Shown piece after piece: positions 8,912-17,803 of a DNA stretch of 64,000 nt. Origin of the DNA: PALSA-1353 sp036267155 (GTDB lineage Bacteria; Planctomycetota; Phycisphaerae; Tepidisphaerales; Tepidisphaeraceae); NCBI GenBank assembly GCA_036267155.1, contig DATAWP010000039.1, positions 1 through 64,000 on the forward strand, written 5' to 3'. The translations under genes were made by a program, and so were the position numbers. Positions within the stretch are counted from its first letter, which is position 1. Each line of letters opens with the position of its first letter. Below the pieces are notes generated by a model. It was not told the origin of the DNA and ran no database searches. It was given only the letters and a program-made list of their open reading frames with translations.

Positions 8912-9388
8912 TTACGGTTCGACCGCCACCGGTACATCAGCCCCCCCGTTGGGGCAGTGAACTTCGGTCAATTTCGCTTCGTTGCGCAAATCGCCAGATG
9001 GAAGCCACTTAGCATCGCCCGGTTTCTTCAGTTCCCGCCCGAATCTCATCGCCTCGGGTGTCATCCCATGAGCAACGACGGCATCGTGATACTTTGGCGT
9101 AAATCTCTCCATATAACCAACAAATTTTTCATGCCCGCACGTGAATACATACGCGGTGACCGCCGGCTGGCCGCCATAGTCAAAAGGAGGCACGTTATCC
9201 GAACTGGCAACGAAAAACGATTTGCCGTCATCCACGGTGAAATACGAATCGGGAGCACCGGATGGATAGCGGTGCCGACCAGCCCTCACCTCCGCAACAA
9301 CGCAGCAGATCGCCAGGATGACAATCGCGCAGCCGCCGCCCATCGCCACTCTGGGATGCTGATTGAGCCATTCGCGTGCGCCCATCAT
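8912..9388 (-). CDS. membrane-anchored conserved hypothetical protein
   Basis: This 158-residue protein has one N-terminal transmembrane segment (about residues 14-34, VAMGGGCAIVILAICCVVAE) and a soluble part with the segments YFTVDDGKSFFVASSDNVPP and YVFTCGHEKFVGYMERFTP. I recall proteins of this pattern as common hypothetical proteins of planctomycetes, often beside prepilin-like genes; no function is known to me. It lies directly upstream of the pseudopilin gene on the same strand, 69 bp away, and may be expressed with it. A second Met directly follows the first at 9388. The TAAAAAGT box lies 19 bp upstream. Confidence 0.7.
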   Translation of the reverse strand: MMGAREWLNQHPRVAMGGGCAIVILAICCVVAEVRAGRHRYPSGAPDSYFTVDDGKSFFVASSDNVPPFDYGGQPAVTAYVFTCGHEKFVGYMERFTPKYHDAVVAHGMTPEAMRFGRELKKPGDAKWLPSGDLRNEAKLTEVHCPNGGADVPVAVEP

Positions 9389-9406
9389 GATTTCTCCGAT
9401 CGGTTG

Positions 9407-9432
9407 ACTTTTTATCTCGCGAGAGAATATCT
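9407..9432 (-). promoter_or_regulatory. A/T-rich box with a TCTCGCGAGA palindrome
   Basis: ACTTTTTA (9407-9414) runs into the perfect 10-bp palindrome TCTCGCGAGA, just upstream of the ATG at 9388. The octamer is shared with other promoters of the chitin island. The gene-free stretch from 9433 to 9569 shows nothing else I can name. Confidence 0.35.
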
Positions 9433-9569
9433 ACCCGTATGTTACGAACACGCCGGGCAAACGTCAAAGAAATTCCGCACCGCGCCGCTGGTTTCCCGCG
9501 TGATCCGAGTTCAATTGAGGTTTCCTTTTCCGCTGTCCGTTTTCGACCCTTCGCGGTGGCATGGGACGT

Positions 9570-10523
9570 TTAGCCTTTGATCCCGGTCGTGGCGATCCCT
9601 TCGATGAAAGTGCGCTGGGCCAGGAAAAACAGGCCGATCACGGGAAGGATGACCAATATGCTGGCCGCCATCAGCAGGTGCCACGGCGTTCCGCCCGATT
9701 GGCTTTGGAAATTCTGCAGGCCCAGGGCCAGCGTGAATTGTTCTGGTCTTTGCAGGTAAACCAGGGGGGCCAGAAAGTCGTTCCAGACCACCATGAATGA
9801 AAAGAGCGCAACCACCGCCAGCGCCGGGCGCGCCAGCGGCAGCACCACCCGAACAAAGATTCCGATCTCGCCGCATCCATCGATGCGGGCGGCTTCGGAA
9901 AGCTCGCTGGGGATGGTCAAAAAGAATTGCCGGAGCAGGAAAATACTGAACGCCGATCCGAACCAGGCCGGCACCCAAAGCGGCTTAAAGGTGCCGATCC
10001 ACTGCGTGCCCGTCACGTCGCCCAGCCAGCGGAAGATGCTGAACAGCGGCACCATCGTGACCGGAAACGGAATCATCATCGTCGCCAGCATGATGATGAA
10101 CAGCGCGCCGCGGCCGCGAAACGCGATCTTGGCAAATCCATAAGCCACGACGGCGCTGGAGAGGGTCGTCCCAATCACCGTCAATATGGAGACGATCACG
10201 GTATTGCGCGTCCACAGAAGAAAACTCGTCTGTTCGCTGCTGATCACCTGCCAATAGTTGCGAAGCATCAGCGGTTTGGGCCAAATCTGCGGCGGGTATC
10301 GCATTGCGTTGTCGGCTGTTTTCAGGCTCGTGGACAACATCCACGCAAACGGCGCGATGGCCAGCAGACAAACCAAAATCAGCGCCAGGTGCGTCATCCA
10401 CCTGGACGACGGCCGCAGCCGCCGGCCGCTCGATCCCGTGGATGCGATCGCGCCGGGCCGGGCGATATCCCCCTGAAATCGGGTACTCGGCAGGCGGCTT
10501 TCGGCTGGGTCGATCATCGGCAC
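9570..10523 (-). CDS. ABC sugar transporter permease, MalG type
   Basis: This 317-residue inner-membrane protein has six predicted transmembrane segments. The permease (EAA) loop reads ELSEAARIDGCGEIGIFVRVVLP and is typical of MalG-like carbohydrate permeases (CUT1 family); this loop docks the ATPase subunit. The N-terminal 40 residues are polar and longer than usual, so the true start may be internal. It lies 15 bp downstream of the MalF-type permease, the last gene of a three-gene transport operon (binding protein, MalF-type, MalG-type). The likely substrate is GlcNAc or chito-oligosaccharide, inferred from the flanking chitinases. No ATPase gene is in the operon, so a shared MsmK-like ATPase elsewhere is expected. 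Confidence 0.9.
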   Translation of the reverse strand: MPMIDPAESRLPSTRFQGDIARPGAIASTGSSGRRLRPSSRWMTHLALILVCLLAIAPFAWMLSTSLKTADNAMRYPPQIWPKPLMLRNYWQVISSEQTSFLLWTRNTVIVSILTVIGTTLSSAVVAYGFAKIAFRGRGALFIIMLATMMIPFPVTMVPLFSIFRWLGDVTGTQWIGTFKPLWVPAWFGSAFSIFLLRQFFLTIPSELSEAARIDGCGEIGIFVRVVLPLARPALAVVALFSFMVVWNDFLAPLVYLQRPEQFTLALGLQNFQSQSGGTPWHLLMAASILVILPVIGLFFLAQRTFIEGIATTGIKG

Positions 10524-10538
10524 GATGCTTCCTCTCGT

Positions 10539-11420
10539 TCACTTACCCTGATAGTGGACCCAGCGCTTGCTGCTCCAGAAGGCGATCGCGGTGAGGCCCA
10601 GAATTACGAGCAACTGAAGCCACGCCATCGCGCTGCAGTAGCCCATCTTCAAATAGCCGAACGCATTGTCGTACATATATTCGGTGTACAGATACGTGGC
10701 CCGCCCCGGGCCGCCCTGGGTCATAATGAACGGAAGAACAAAGACCTGGAGCGTTCCGATGATGCCCATGATCAGGTTGAAAAAGATGACCGGCGAGATG
10801 GAAGGCAGCGTCACGTGGCGAAGCGTTTGGAATCTGCCCGCGCCGTCCAGATCGGCGGCCTCGAACAATTCCGTCGGCACATCCTGCAGCCCGGCGAGAA
10901 AAATGACGACCGTGTTCCCAACGCCCCAGAAGCTGATGAGGACGAGTGACGGCAGCGCCCAGTGCGCATCCGTCAGCCAGCCCGGCGGGTCGGTCATTCC
11001 CAACCCGCGAAGCACAAAGTTGACGAGCCCCAGCTTGCTGTTGAACAGCCAGAGCCACAGCATCGCCGCCGCCACCGCCGGCACCAGGGACGGCAGGAAG
11101 ATCAGCGTCCGGTACACCGACTGCCCGCGAATCTTCACATTCAGCAGCAGGGCCAGCGCCAGCGCGATCAGCAGTCCCGCGGGCAGCGCGAGCACGGCGT
11201 ACAGAAGAGTGTTGAAGTTCACCGTCCAGAAATTCGGGTCGTGAATCAATTCGCGATAGTTGTCCAGACCGATGAAGACCGGCTTTTGGAGCAGCGAATA
11301 GTTGCAAAAACTGTAGTAGAGCGACATCGAGATCGGAATGAGCGTGAACGCGCAAAAACCGATCAGCCAGGGAGAGATAAACCCCAGACCTTTGAAGAGA
11401 TTTTTCGTTTCGGTGCGCAC
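10539..11420 (-). CDS. ABC sugar transporter permease, MalF type
   Basis: This 293-residue protein begins with a short cytoplasmic segment (MRTETKNLFKGLGFISPWLIGF) and has six predicted membrane spans. Its EAA loop reads ELFEAADLDGAGRFQTLRHVTLP. It is the partner of the MalG-type permease immediately downstream; together they would form the membrane channel of a CUT1 carbohydrate importer. The gap to the upstream binding-protein gene is 15 bp, indicating one transcript. The substrate is inferred from the chitinases next door. Confidence 0.9.
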   Translation of the reverse strand: MRTETKNLFKGLGFISPWLIGFCAFTLIPISMSLYYSFCNYSLLQKPVFIGLDNYRELIHDPNFWTVNFNTLLYAVLALPAGLLIALALALLLNVKIRGQSVYRTLIFLPSLVPAVAAAMLWLWLFNSKLGLVNFVLRGLGMTDPPGWLTDAHWALPSLVLISFWGVGNTVVIFLAGLQDVPTELFEAADLDGAGRFQTLRHVTLPSISPVIFFNLIMGIIGTLQVFVLPFIMTQGGPGRATYLYTEYMYDNAFGYLKMGYCSAMAWLQLLVILGLTAIAFWSSKRWVHYQGK

Positions 11421-11435
11421 TGCGGATTTCCCAAT

Positions 11436-12863
11436 TCAATAAGCGGTTGAGCCGCGCGCCCGCTGCTGCCGCGCAAACTCGTCGTATTGGGCCTGCAACC
11501 TTACCTGCAATTCCGCCAGCGCCTTCGCGGGGCGCACCTGCAAAAGCGAAATCCGCTGACTGAGGGCGTTCAGCTCATCCACCACTTCCGGCATGATGGG
11601 AATCTGCGGCGCCGTCTGCGCGTTGGGGCTGTTGGCCAGCCGCTCGAAAACGCGAATGTACGGGTTCGGATGGTTATTGAGAAAATCTTCGCTCACCTTC
11701 GCCAGCGGGGAGTTTTTGCAATGCATCTTATTGAGCTTTTCCATCACGTCCTGCCGATTGACATACGCGATGAATTCGAAGGCTTCTTTCTTGTGTTTGG
11801 AGCCTCGCGGAATCGCCAGGACATCGAAGCCGCAGTATGCCACATCCTTGAGCCCCGGCACCGCCGACGGAAAGGGCGCCACCGCCCACTCATAATTTCG
11901 CAGGCGTTCGCCGGCCGGCTTTTTCATCTCCACGTCGCGTGGCCACAAGACCGTGGACATGGAACGCTTGCGGTTATAAATGAAGTTCGCCAGGAACGTC
12001 CCCTGCATTTCCATCACCACTTGCCCGGCAAGGAATGCGTTCTGCGGAGAATCGAAATTTCCGACTCCACTGCGGAAATCGCTCATGGCGTCTTTCCCAA
12101 GCCAGGTTGCGTAGCTTTGAATCCAATCATACGCCTTCACCACCGGCGGCGAGGTCAACGTGAACCGTTTGCTTCGCGCGTCCCAAAAATTGCCGCCGAA
12201 CCAATAGCATATGTAGTTGACATACCAGTTCGGCTCCATCGGCAGAAAACCGGCGCGAATCACCCGGCCGTTCGAACCCTGAATGGTCAGCACCCGCGCG
12301 TACCGATCCAATTCATCGATGCTCCGCGGCGCCCGATCGGGATCGAGCCCCGCCGCCCGCAGAGCGGCCGCATTTTCATGCAGGATTCGCTTGTTGTAGA
12401 ACAGCGCCACCACCGTTGGAGTGCTGACCAGCCCCCACAGATGACCGTTATAGTTGCAGCCCTTCCAGTAGACCGGCTTGTAATAAGACGCGGTAATCCC
12501 ATGCTGGCGCGCCAGGTCTTCCAGCGGCTCGAGCGCCCCCATGGCGGCAAACTGCACCAGGTTCACATCAAAAAGTCCGGCGATGTCCGGCGGAACGCCC
12601 GCGGCCGTCGCCACCAGCGTCTTTTGATTAATGGTGCTGGAAGAAACGTAACGAACAAAAATGCCCTTTTGTGCTCCGACTGTATTGTTGAAATCGTTGA
12701 CGATGACGCGCATCTGCGCTTCTTCGTTCCCGGTCCATTTCTCCCAGTAGTCGATCACCACGCGATTTTTGGGAAGCGACTCATCGGCGCGCGGCCCAAA
12801 CGCCAGCAGGCACGACGTGGCGATCACGATCAGCACGATAATGGACCACTTAATCGCACTCAT
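11436..12863 (-). CDS. ABC sugar transporter solute-binding protein
   Basis: The protein of about 475 residues has a strongly hydrophobic N-terminus (MSAIKWSIIVLIVIATSCLL) followed by a family-1 extracellular solute-binding fold: VVIDYWEKWTGNEEAQMRVI near the start, then GVPPDIAGLFDVNLVQFAAM, typical of sugar-binding proteins. The IATSC stretch only partly fits a lipobox, so it may be a lipoprotein or be held by an uncut signal anchor. I chose the ATG at 12863; a GTG at 12908 would add 15 basic residues, and neither has a clear ribosome site. It heads the importer operon and is divergent from a chitinase gene 175 bp away, suggesting chitobiose or GlcNAc as ligand. Confidence 0.88.
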   Translation of the reverse strand: MSAIKWSIIVLIVIATSCLLAFGPRADESLPKNRVVIDYWEKWTGNEEAQMRVIVNDFNNTVGAQKGIFVRYVSSSTINQKTLVATAAGVPPDIAGLFDVNLVQFAAMGALEPLEDLARQHGITASYYKPVYWKGCNYNGHLWGLVSTPTVVALFYNKRILHENAAALRAAGLDPDRAPRSIDELDRYARVLTIQGSNGRVIRAGFLPMEPNWYVNYICYWFGGNFWDARSKRFTLTSPPVVKAYDWIQSYATWLGKDAMSDFRSGVGNFDSPQNAFLAGQVVMEMQGTFLANFIYNRKRSMSTVLWPRDVEMKKPAGERLRNYEWAVAPFPSAVPGLKDVAYCGFDVLAIPRGSKHKKEAFEFIAYVNRQDVMEKLNKMHCKNSPLAKVSEDFLNNHPNPYIRVFERLANSPNAQTAPQIPIMPEVVDELNALSQRISLLQVRPAKALAELQVRLQAQYDEFARQQRARGSTAY

Positions 12864-13023
12864 AATAATATCTAACAGACGCGATCGACCGCCGAAACGC
12901 CCGGCCACACGGGCGAAATATTAACAGATGCAGCGGTAGATTCTAGGGAATTTCAACATTTGCCGATTGCAAAGCGCGCCCCGCCCAAGGTATCATGGTC
13001 TGGATAATTTCGTTCTGGACGCC

Positions 13024-13038
13024 ACTTTTTATTAACTC
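13024..13038 (+). promoter_or_regulatory. ACTTTTTA box directly before the chitinase start
   Basis: ACTTTTTATTAACTC fills the 15 bases just before the ATG at 13039 and leaves no room for a Shine-Dalgarno site. The octamer matches those at 5357, 8854, 9407 and 19407. A possible -10 (GATAAT) lies about 30 bp upstream of the ATG in the segment tggtctggataatttcg. Confidence 0.35.
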
Positions 13039-14295
13039 ATGCAACAACTAATTTCCTCCATCGCCGCCCTGCTGCTCGTGATGGCTTTCGCCGTGCCCGC
13101 AGGGGCGAAACCTGACCGGGTGGTGCTGGGTTACTCGGCCTCGTGGCGCGATTCGAATTCGCCGGCCGAAACCTACAACTACGACGCAGTCACTTATCTG
13201 GCCCGGGCGTTCCTGACTCCCCATTCGGACGGGACGATCGAAACACCGGACGGCTATTTTAACAAATCCGTCGAGTCCCTGGCCCGCGAACATGGCGTGA
13301 AGCTGCTGATGTCGCTGGGCGGAGAGGCATCCAATGCCGACAATTGGCTTTCGATCGCCCGGAATCCGAAGTATCTCCAGCACTTCTGCGATAACCTGCA
13401 AAAACTCCTGGCGGATCACGGATACGATGGCATCGACATCGATTGGGAACCCTCGGCCATTACCACTGAAGACGGGTCGGCGTATATCGCGCTTTTGAAG
13501 GGTCTTCGCGCCCGCTTTCCCGACCGGATCATCACCACGGCGCTAGGGGCCAGCGAGTACTGGATCGGTCATTTCTCCTGGAAAGACGTGACCGACAACG
13601 TCGATTATGTGAACGTGATGACCTACGACTACAGCGGCGGCTGGGGCGGACGGGCCGCGTATGCCTCCAACCTTTTCCCAGCCGGCGCCTATTCGCCCGA
13701 GCCGACGTTATCCGTGGAAGAAGGGATGAAGAACCTGATTGAGAATCACAAGGTGCCCCCCGCCAAATTGCTGATGGGCATCACATTCTGGCCCAGCCGA
13801 TTCGCCGTCGATCACATCGGCGATCATTTTCCCATCAACGGACCGGGCTACAGCATGAATATCACCTACGCGGACACGATGTGTCTGCTGCGCACCGGAC
13901 GATATACCGAATCCTGGGACGAGAAGGCCGCGATGCCCTATCTCCAGCGCACCGGCGGCGGCAGCGTCATTTGCTACGAGAATCCCCGATCCATTCGGCT
14001 GAAATGCGAATACGCGGCGAAACTCGGCTGCGCCGGGATCATGATCTGGCACCTGGGCGCGGATGTATACGAAGACAAAGCCCCGCTGATGGATGCCGTG
14101 GCTGAATCGTGCGGGGTCGCCAAGCAAACCTTTCCGCCGCAAGTCGTCGAACAGCAGATCGCCGAGCGGGAAAATCAAAATCAGCAGATGAAATCTCATT
14201 TGGGCGTTGCCTCGGCGTCGGCCGTCGAAACAGAATGGGGGTTATTGCAGGACCAACTCTGGCAAGACGAGGCCCCGCAACACGCGAAAAAATGA
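13039..14295 (+). CDS. secreted GH18 chitinase
   Basis: This 418-residue protein has a cleavable signal peptide (MQQLISSIAALLLVMAFAVPAGA) and a GH18 TIM barrel. The catalytic DxxDxDxE motif is DGIDIDWE (residues 130-137), with Glu137 as acid. The upstream SxGG strand is LLMSLGGEAS, and the Met-Tyr-Asp strand is VNVMTYDYSGGW. GH18 enzymes cleave beta-1,4 GlcNAc bonds by substrate-assisted catalysis. The barrel ends near residue 360 (AGIMIWHLGADV); the last 55 residues are a Gln/Glu-rich tail, perhaps helical. The GH20 gene starts 13 bp after its stop, so the two form an operon: the chitinase releases short oligomers and GH20 trims them. It is divergent from the ABC importer. Confidence 0.95.
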   Translation: MQQLISSIAALLLVMAFAVPAGAKPDRVVLGYSASWRDSNSPAETYNYDAVTYLARAFLTPHSDGTIETPDGYFNKSVESLAREHGVKLLMSLGGEASNADNWLSIARNPKYLQHFCDNLQKLLADHGYDGIDIDWEPSAITTEDGSAYIALLKGLRARFPDRIITTALGASEYWIGHFSWKDVTDNVDYVNVMTYDYSGGWGGRAAYASNLFPAGAYSPEPTLSVEEGMKNLIENHKVPPAKLLMGITFWPSRFAVDHIGDHFPINGPGYSMNITYADTMCLLRTGRYTESWDEKAAMPYLQRTGGGSVICYENPRSIRLKCEYAAKLGCAGIMIWHLGADVYEDKAPLMDAVAESCGVAKQTFPPQVVEQQIAERENQNQQMKSHLGVASASAVETEWGLLQDQLWQDEAPQHAKK

Positions 14296-14308
14296 GTCGT
14301 TAGAAGTG

Positions 14309-15862
14309 ATGGATGATCGAATCATTCCCAAGCCCCTCCTCGCCCAGCCGAGCGGCGGCAGATTTACGGTTTCCTCCAATACCGTTATTTTTGTCGACGA
14401 CCGGTCATACGAAAGCGCACAACATCTCGTCGAAATGCTGGCGCCGGCGCTCGGCGTGAAACTGCACATCCTCTCGTCCGCGCCAGAGCTAAACTACATC
14501 GCGTTGAAGATCGATCCGCTGTTCCGGGGGCTTGGCGATGAAGGATATCTTCTCCAAATCACGCCCAGTTGCGTCGATCTGGTGGCCCAAACGCGCGGCG
14601 GACTGTTTTGGGGTCTGCAAACGCTTCGGCAACTTCTTCCCACGCGAATATTTTCCCGCAGCCAGGTCGGCGGCGTTGCCTGGGACATTCCTTGCGGAAC
14701 CATCGAAGACCGCCCGCGCTTCCGCTGGCGCGGAATGATGCTCGACTGCTCCCGGCACTTCATGCCGATTGAATTCATCTATCAATGGATCGAGTTGCTG
14801 GCCATTCACAAGATGAATGTCTTTCATTGGCATCTGACCGACGATCAGGGCTGGCGCATCGAGATCAAAAAATACCCGAAGCTCACGAACATCGGCGGTT
14901 GGCGCAAGGAAACCCTCATCGGCCACGCGCTGTCGAAGACAAAACAGACCTGCGACGGCAAGCCGCACGGCGGGTTTTATACGCAGGACCAGATCAGGAG
15001 CGTGGTAAAATATGCCGCGGCGCGAAGCATCAATGTCGTTCCGGAGATTGAAATGCCCGGCCATTCGCAGGCGGCCATTGCGGCCTATCCGCATCTGGGA
15101 AACATCGGCGAGCCAATCGAAGTCTGGACCTCATGGGGCGTCAACGCGAATATTTTGAATGTCGAAGAATCCACCATTCAGTTCTACCAGGATGTGCTCA
15201 CGGAAGTGATGGAATTGTTCCCGTCGCAATTCATCCACGTCGGCGGCGACGAAGCGATCAAGGACCAGTGGAAAGCCAGCCCGCGGGCGCAAGCGCGCAT
15301 GGCCGAACTGGGGCTAAGAGATGAGCACGAACTGCAAAGCTGGTTTATTCGGCGGATGGACAAGTTCCTCACGAGTCACGGGCGAACGCTCGTCGGCTGG
15401 GACGAAATTCTTGAAGGCGGATTGGCGCCAGGCGCAGTGGTCATGAGCTGGCGAGGCGAAGAAGGCGGCATCGCCGCGGCTACGTCGGGGCATGATGTGG
15501 TGATGGCGCCGCAGCAGCGCGTTTATTTCGATCGCTATCAATCGGAAAACAACGAAAAAGAACCGCTGGCCATCGGCGGCTTCACGCCGATCGAGCCGGT
15601 GTATCAGTACGAGCCGGTCCCCGCCGAACTGGATGGGAAATTCGCCGCGCACGTTCAAGGTGCGCAAGCGCAGCTATGGACGGAATACGTTCCCGATCCC
15701 GCGCACGCCCTGTACATGACCTATCCTCGCGCATGCGCATTCGCGGAAGTTGTCTGGTCCGGCCGGCAAGGACGCGATTTCCCGGAATTTCTGCCCCGAC
15801 TGAAGCTGCATTTGCAGCGTCTCAAGCTGCTTGGCGCGAACTATCGCCCGCTGGATTCGTGA
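14309..15862 (+). CDS. GH20 beta-N-acetylhexosaminidase
   Basis: This 517-residue enzyme has an N-terminal GH20b alpha/beta domain (about residues 1-135) followed by the GH20 barrel. RPRFRWRGMMLDCSRHF opens the barrel, MNVFHWHLTDDQGWRIE is the conserved second strand, and HVGGDEA (310-316) holds the catalytic Asp314-Glu315 pair. It removes terminal GlcNAc or GalNAc from chito-oligosaccharides. I place the start at the ATG at 14309 (MDDRIIPKPL), 13 bp after the chitinase stop; the upstream in-frame sequence only overlaps the chitinase tail. No signal peptide is visible from this start, so it may work in the cytoplasm or periplasm on imported chitobiose, consistent with the ABC importer nearby. 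Confidence 0.94.
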   Translation: MDDRIIPKPLLAQPSGGRFTVSSNTVIFVDDRSYESAQHLVEMLAPALGVKLHILSSAPELNYIALKIDPLFRGLGDEGYLLQITPSCVDLVAQTRGGLFWGLQTLRQLLPTRIFSRSQVGGVAWDIPCGTIEDRPRFRWRGMMLDCSRHFMPIEFIYQWIELLAIHKMNVFHWHLTDDQGWRIEIKKYPKLTNIGGWRKETLIGHALSKTKQTCDGKPHGGFYTQDQIRSVVKYAAARSINVVPEIEMPGHSQAAIAAYPHLGNIGEPIEVWTSWGVNANILNVEESTIQFYQDVLTEVMELFPSQFIHVGGDEAIKDQWKASPRAQARMAELGLRDEHELQSWFIRRMDKFLTSHGRTLVGWDEILEGGLAPGAVVMSWRGEEGGIAAATSGHDVVMAPQQRVYFDRYQSENNEKEPLAIGGFTPIEPVYQYEPVPAELDGKFAAHVQGAQAQLWTEYVPDPAHALYMTYPRACAFAEVVWSGRQGRDFPEFLPRLKLHLQRLKLLGANYRPLDS

Positions 15863-15870
15863 ACGCGCGC

Positions 15871-17697
15871 TCAATGCAGAAGTGGATTTAGATGCGAGTG
15901 CCGCTTGGCCATCGACGGCCCGCGGCCATCATCGTCAATCGACGAAACAGTGATCGTCTGGCCCTGCGAAAACGGAGCCGCGACTGCCCCCACGGACGTG
16001 GAGGCCGGAACGACTGTGTTCACCGCAGCCAGATCAGTCGTCGTTGGAGCAATCGCGGGCATCGCCGTGGACTTTCCGAAGTTGCCGGCGAGCAATCCGA
16101 AGTCGATGCTGTTGACCACCCCGTTGTAATCGAAATCGCCCTCGTCCCAGGTCTTTCCCGACTTTCCAAAGTTCGCCGCCATGCTGCCGAAATCGACGCT
16201 GTTGACCGTGCCATCAAGGTTGGTATCGCCGACGAGGGTATAGACGATTTCAATTTGTCCGGACACGAGGCCGGAGACGGAGCCATCGGCCCCGTCCGCG
16301 TAGCCCAGGCCGTATGCGGCGTCGGCCGCGGCGGACGTGCTGTCGATGCCGGTCCCGTTCCACGCCCCGTTGGCATAGCCGCTGCTCAGATCACTTTGGA
16401 TGGTCGAAATCGGGCTGGCATTCGTGCCGTAGTTAATGATGAGGGCGTTGTTTTCAAGATCGAGCGTCGCGCCGGGATTGATCGTCAGGGATGATGTGGT
16501 GAAATCCGTGCCGCCGCCGGCCAACGTCAGCGATCCGCCATTCAGCGTGATTGATGCGACATTGAATGAGGAGCTGATGGTCGGCGTGCCGCCGTTGATC
16601 ACGACATTGGTGGAGCTGATCGGAACCGCGCCAAAATTCCAGTTGCCGGGATTGTTCCAGTCGCTCGAGACGTTTCCGGTCCAGGTTTCCCACGCCGCGC
16701 CGAGCGTGCTTTCGATCGCCGGCAACAATGACTCGGCGCCGTAGGTTCCGTTGGCCGTGAAATAGTCCTGGCCGAGTTCCCAAACCATGATTCCGCCGTA
16801 GCCGTTCTGTATGACGTACTGCGTCTTTTCCTGAACCGTGTCAACGCCGTTAAAACCCCAGGTTTTTCCGCCGACCGTCACGCTATCCACATTGGCAGCA
16901 GGATAAGCCCCGCCGTTAGCCGCTGCGTAGGAGCTAAGAATCGCCGCATATGTTTCGGTGGTGGTGTTGGACCAACTGGTTCCCGCCCGGCCGTAGAACG
17001 GAATCCCCAAGAACAGGTCGGCCTTGGGCACGCCGTAATTCGCCCAGCCGGCGAGATAACTGATGGATTCGCTGTACGGGGCGCTGGAGTTGTACTCAAG
17101 ATCGTAATCCATCACCATGTAGCGATCGATGTCCGAAAGGTCCGCCTGCGGAATGATATACGGGGGGCTCACCTGCACGGCCTCGGACAGAATAAGCCCA
17201 TGAGACGACGTCGCGGCGTGAAGCGTGGCCAGCAGGCTTCCCCAACTGTTCATTTGCCCCGTCGTCAGGCTACCGTTGGACGGTTCATAGTCCAGATCGA
17301 TCCCGTCGAGGTGATACGTCGAGCAGAAAGTGATGAGATTGTCGACGAAGTTGGTCGTTGCCGTCGAACTCTGTGCGATGGTGAGAAACGGAGTTGACGG
17401 ATCGACGGTGATGCTGACGGAAACTCTCGGCGAGGCCGCGTGGGCATCTGTTACGAGCGTCTGCAATTGTGAAAAGTTGTAGCCGGACGATGACGTCGTC
17501 CCAAGCGATCCGGTGGTGCTTGCGACGACCGAAAAATAATTGACCTGCGTGAGGGCGTCCAAGTTGATGCTGCCGAAATGACTGAATTCGTAATCGGGAA
17601 GATAGCCAACCACCACGGGGCTTGCCGAGAGCAAAACCCGGCCCTCAAGAGGCTCCACCAAAGCCTTGCGGGCTTGTGCAGTCGATCGGCTTTTCAT
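15871..17697 (-). CDS. large secreted GH18 chitinase with dockerin-like repeats
   Basis: The 608-residue protein starts with a basic segment and VEPLEGRVLLSAS, resembling the LEPR-XLL N-terminal motif of large secreted planctomycete proteins. A GH18 barrel follows (about 28-335) with the catalytic motif DGIDLDYE (131-138). Then come a linker and a beta-rich segment typical of autotransporter-like repeats (NWNFGAVPISSTNVVINGG onward, about 340-440), and two EF-hand/dockerin-like units: GDTNLDGTVNSVDFGSMAAN and GDFDYNGVVNSIDFGLLAGN. Dockerin-like loops bind calcium and usually dock to cohesins; none is visible here. There is no PEP-CTERM tail. It is convergent with the GH20 gene (8-bp gap) and follows the MFS gene on the same strand. 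The likely role is extracellular chitin attack. Confidence 0.92.
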   Translation of the reverse strand: MKSRSTAQARKALVEPLEGRVLLSASPVVVGYLPDYEFSHFGSINLDALTQVNYFSVVASTTGSLGTTSSSGYNFSQLQTLVTDAHAASPRVSVSITVDPSTPFLTIAQSSTATTNFVDNLITFCSTYHLDGIDLDYEPSNGSLTTGQMNSWGSLLATLHAATSSHGLILSEAVQVSPPYIIPQADLSDIDRYMVMDYDLEYNSSAPYSESISYLAGWANYGVPKADLFLGIPFYGRAGTSWSNTTTETYAAILSSYAAANGGAYPAANVDSVTVGGKTWGFNGVDTVQEKTQYVIQNGYGGIMVWELGQDYFTANGTYGAESLLPAIESTLGAAWETWTGNVSSDWNNPGNWNFGAVPISSTNVVINGGTPTISSSFNVASITLNGGSLTLAGGGTDFTTSSLTINPGATLDLENNALIINYGTNASPISTIQSDLSSGYANGAWNGTGIDSTSAAADAAYGLGYADGADGSVSGLVSGQIEIVYTLVGDTNLDGTVNSVDFGSMAANFGKSGKTWDEGDFDYNGVVNSIDFGLLAGNFGKSTAMPAIAPTTTDLAAVNTVVPASTSVGAVAAPFSQGQTITVSSIDDDGRGPSMAKRHSHLNPLLH

Positions 17698-17730
17698 CTG
17701 ATTCTCCCGACCCCGTTAAACACATTGCGC

Positions 17731-17752
17731 TTTCTATCTCAATAGATAATAA
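17731..17752 (-). promoter_or_regulatory. A/T-rich inverted repeat before the large chitinase
   Basis: TCTAT-CTCA-ATAGA is an inverted repeat inside TTTCTATCTCAATAGATAAT, about 35 bp in front of the ATG at 17697. It shares the core TCAAT-(A/T)-AG with the centre of the nagB operator and with the site before the MFS gene. Confidence 0.4.
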
Positions 17753-17803
17753 TCCAGGAAACCCAAAAGTCCATCAAAAACGGCGTGGATTTGCCGATGC
17801 GGG

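Noticed and set aside
11487..12875. A 462-residue frame on the + strand across the solute-binding protein gene
   Set aside because: It is antisense to a clear ABC binding protein, has no recognisable domain, and its His/Arg/Pro-rich make-up is typical of a shadow frame in GC-rich DNA.
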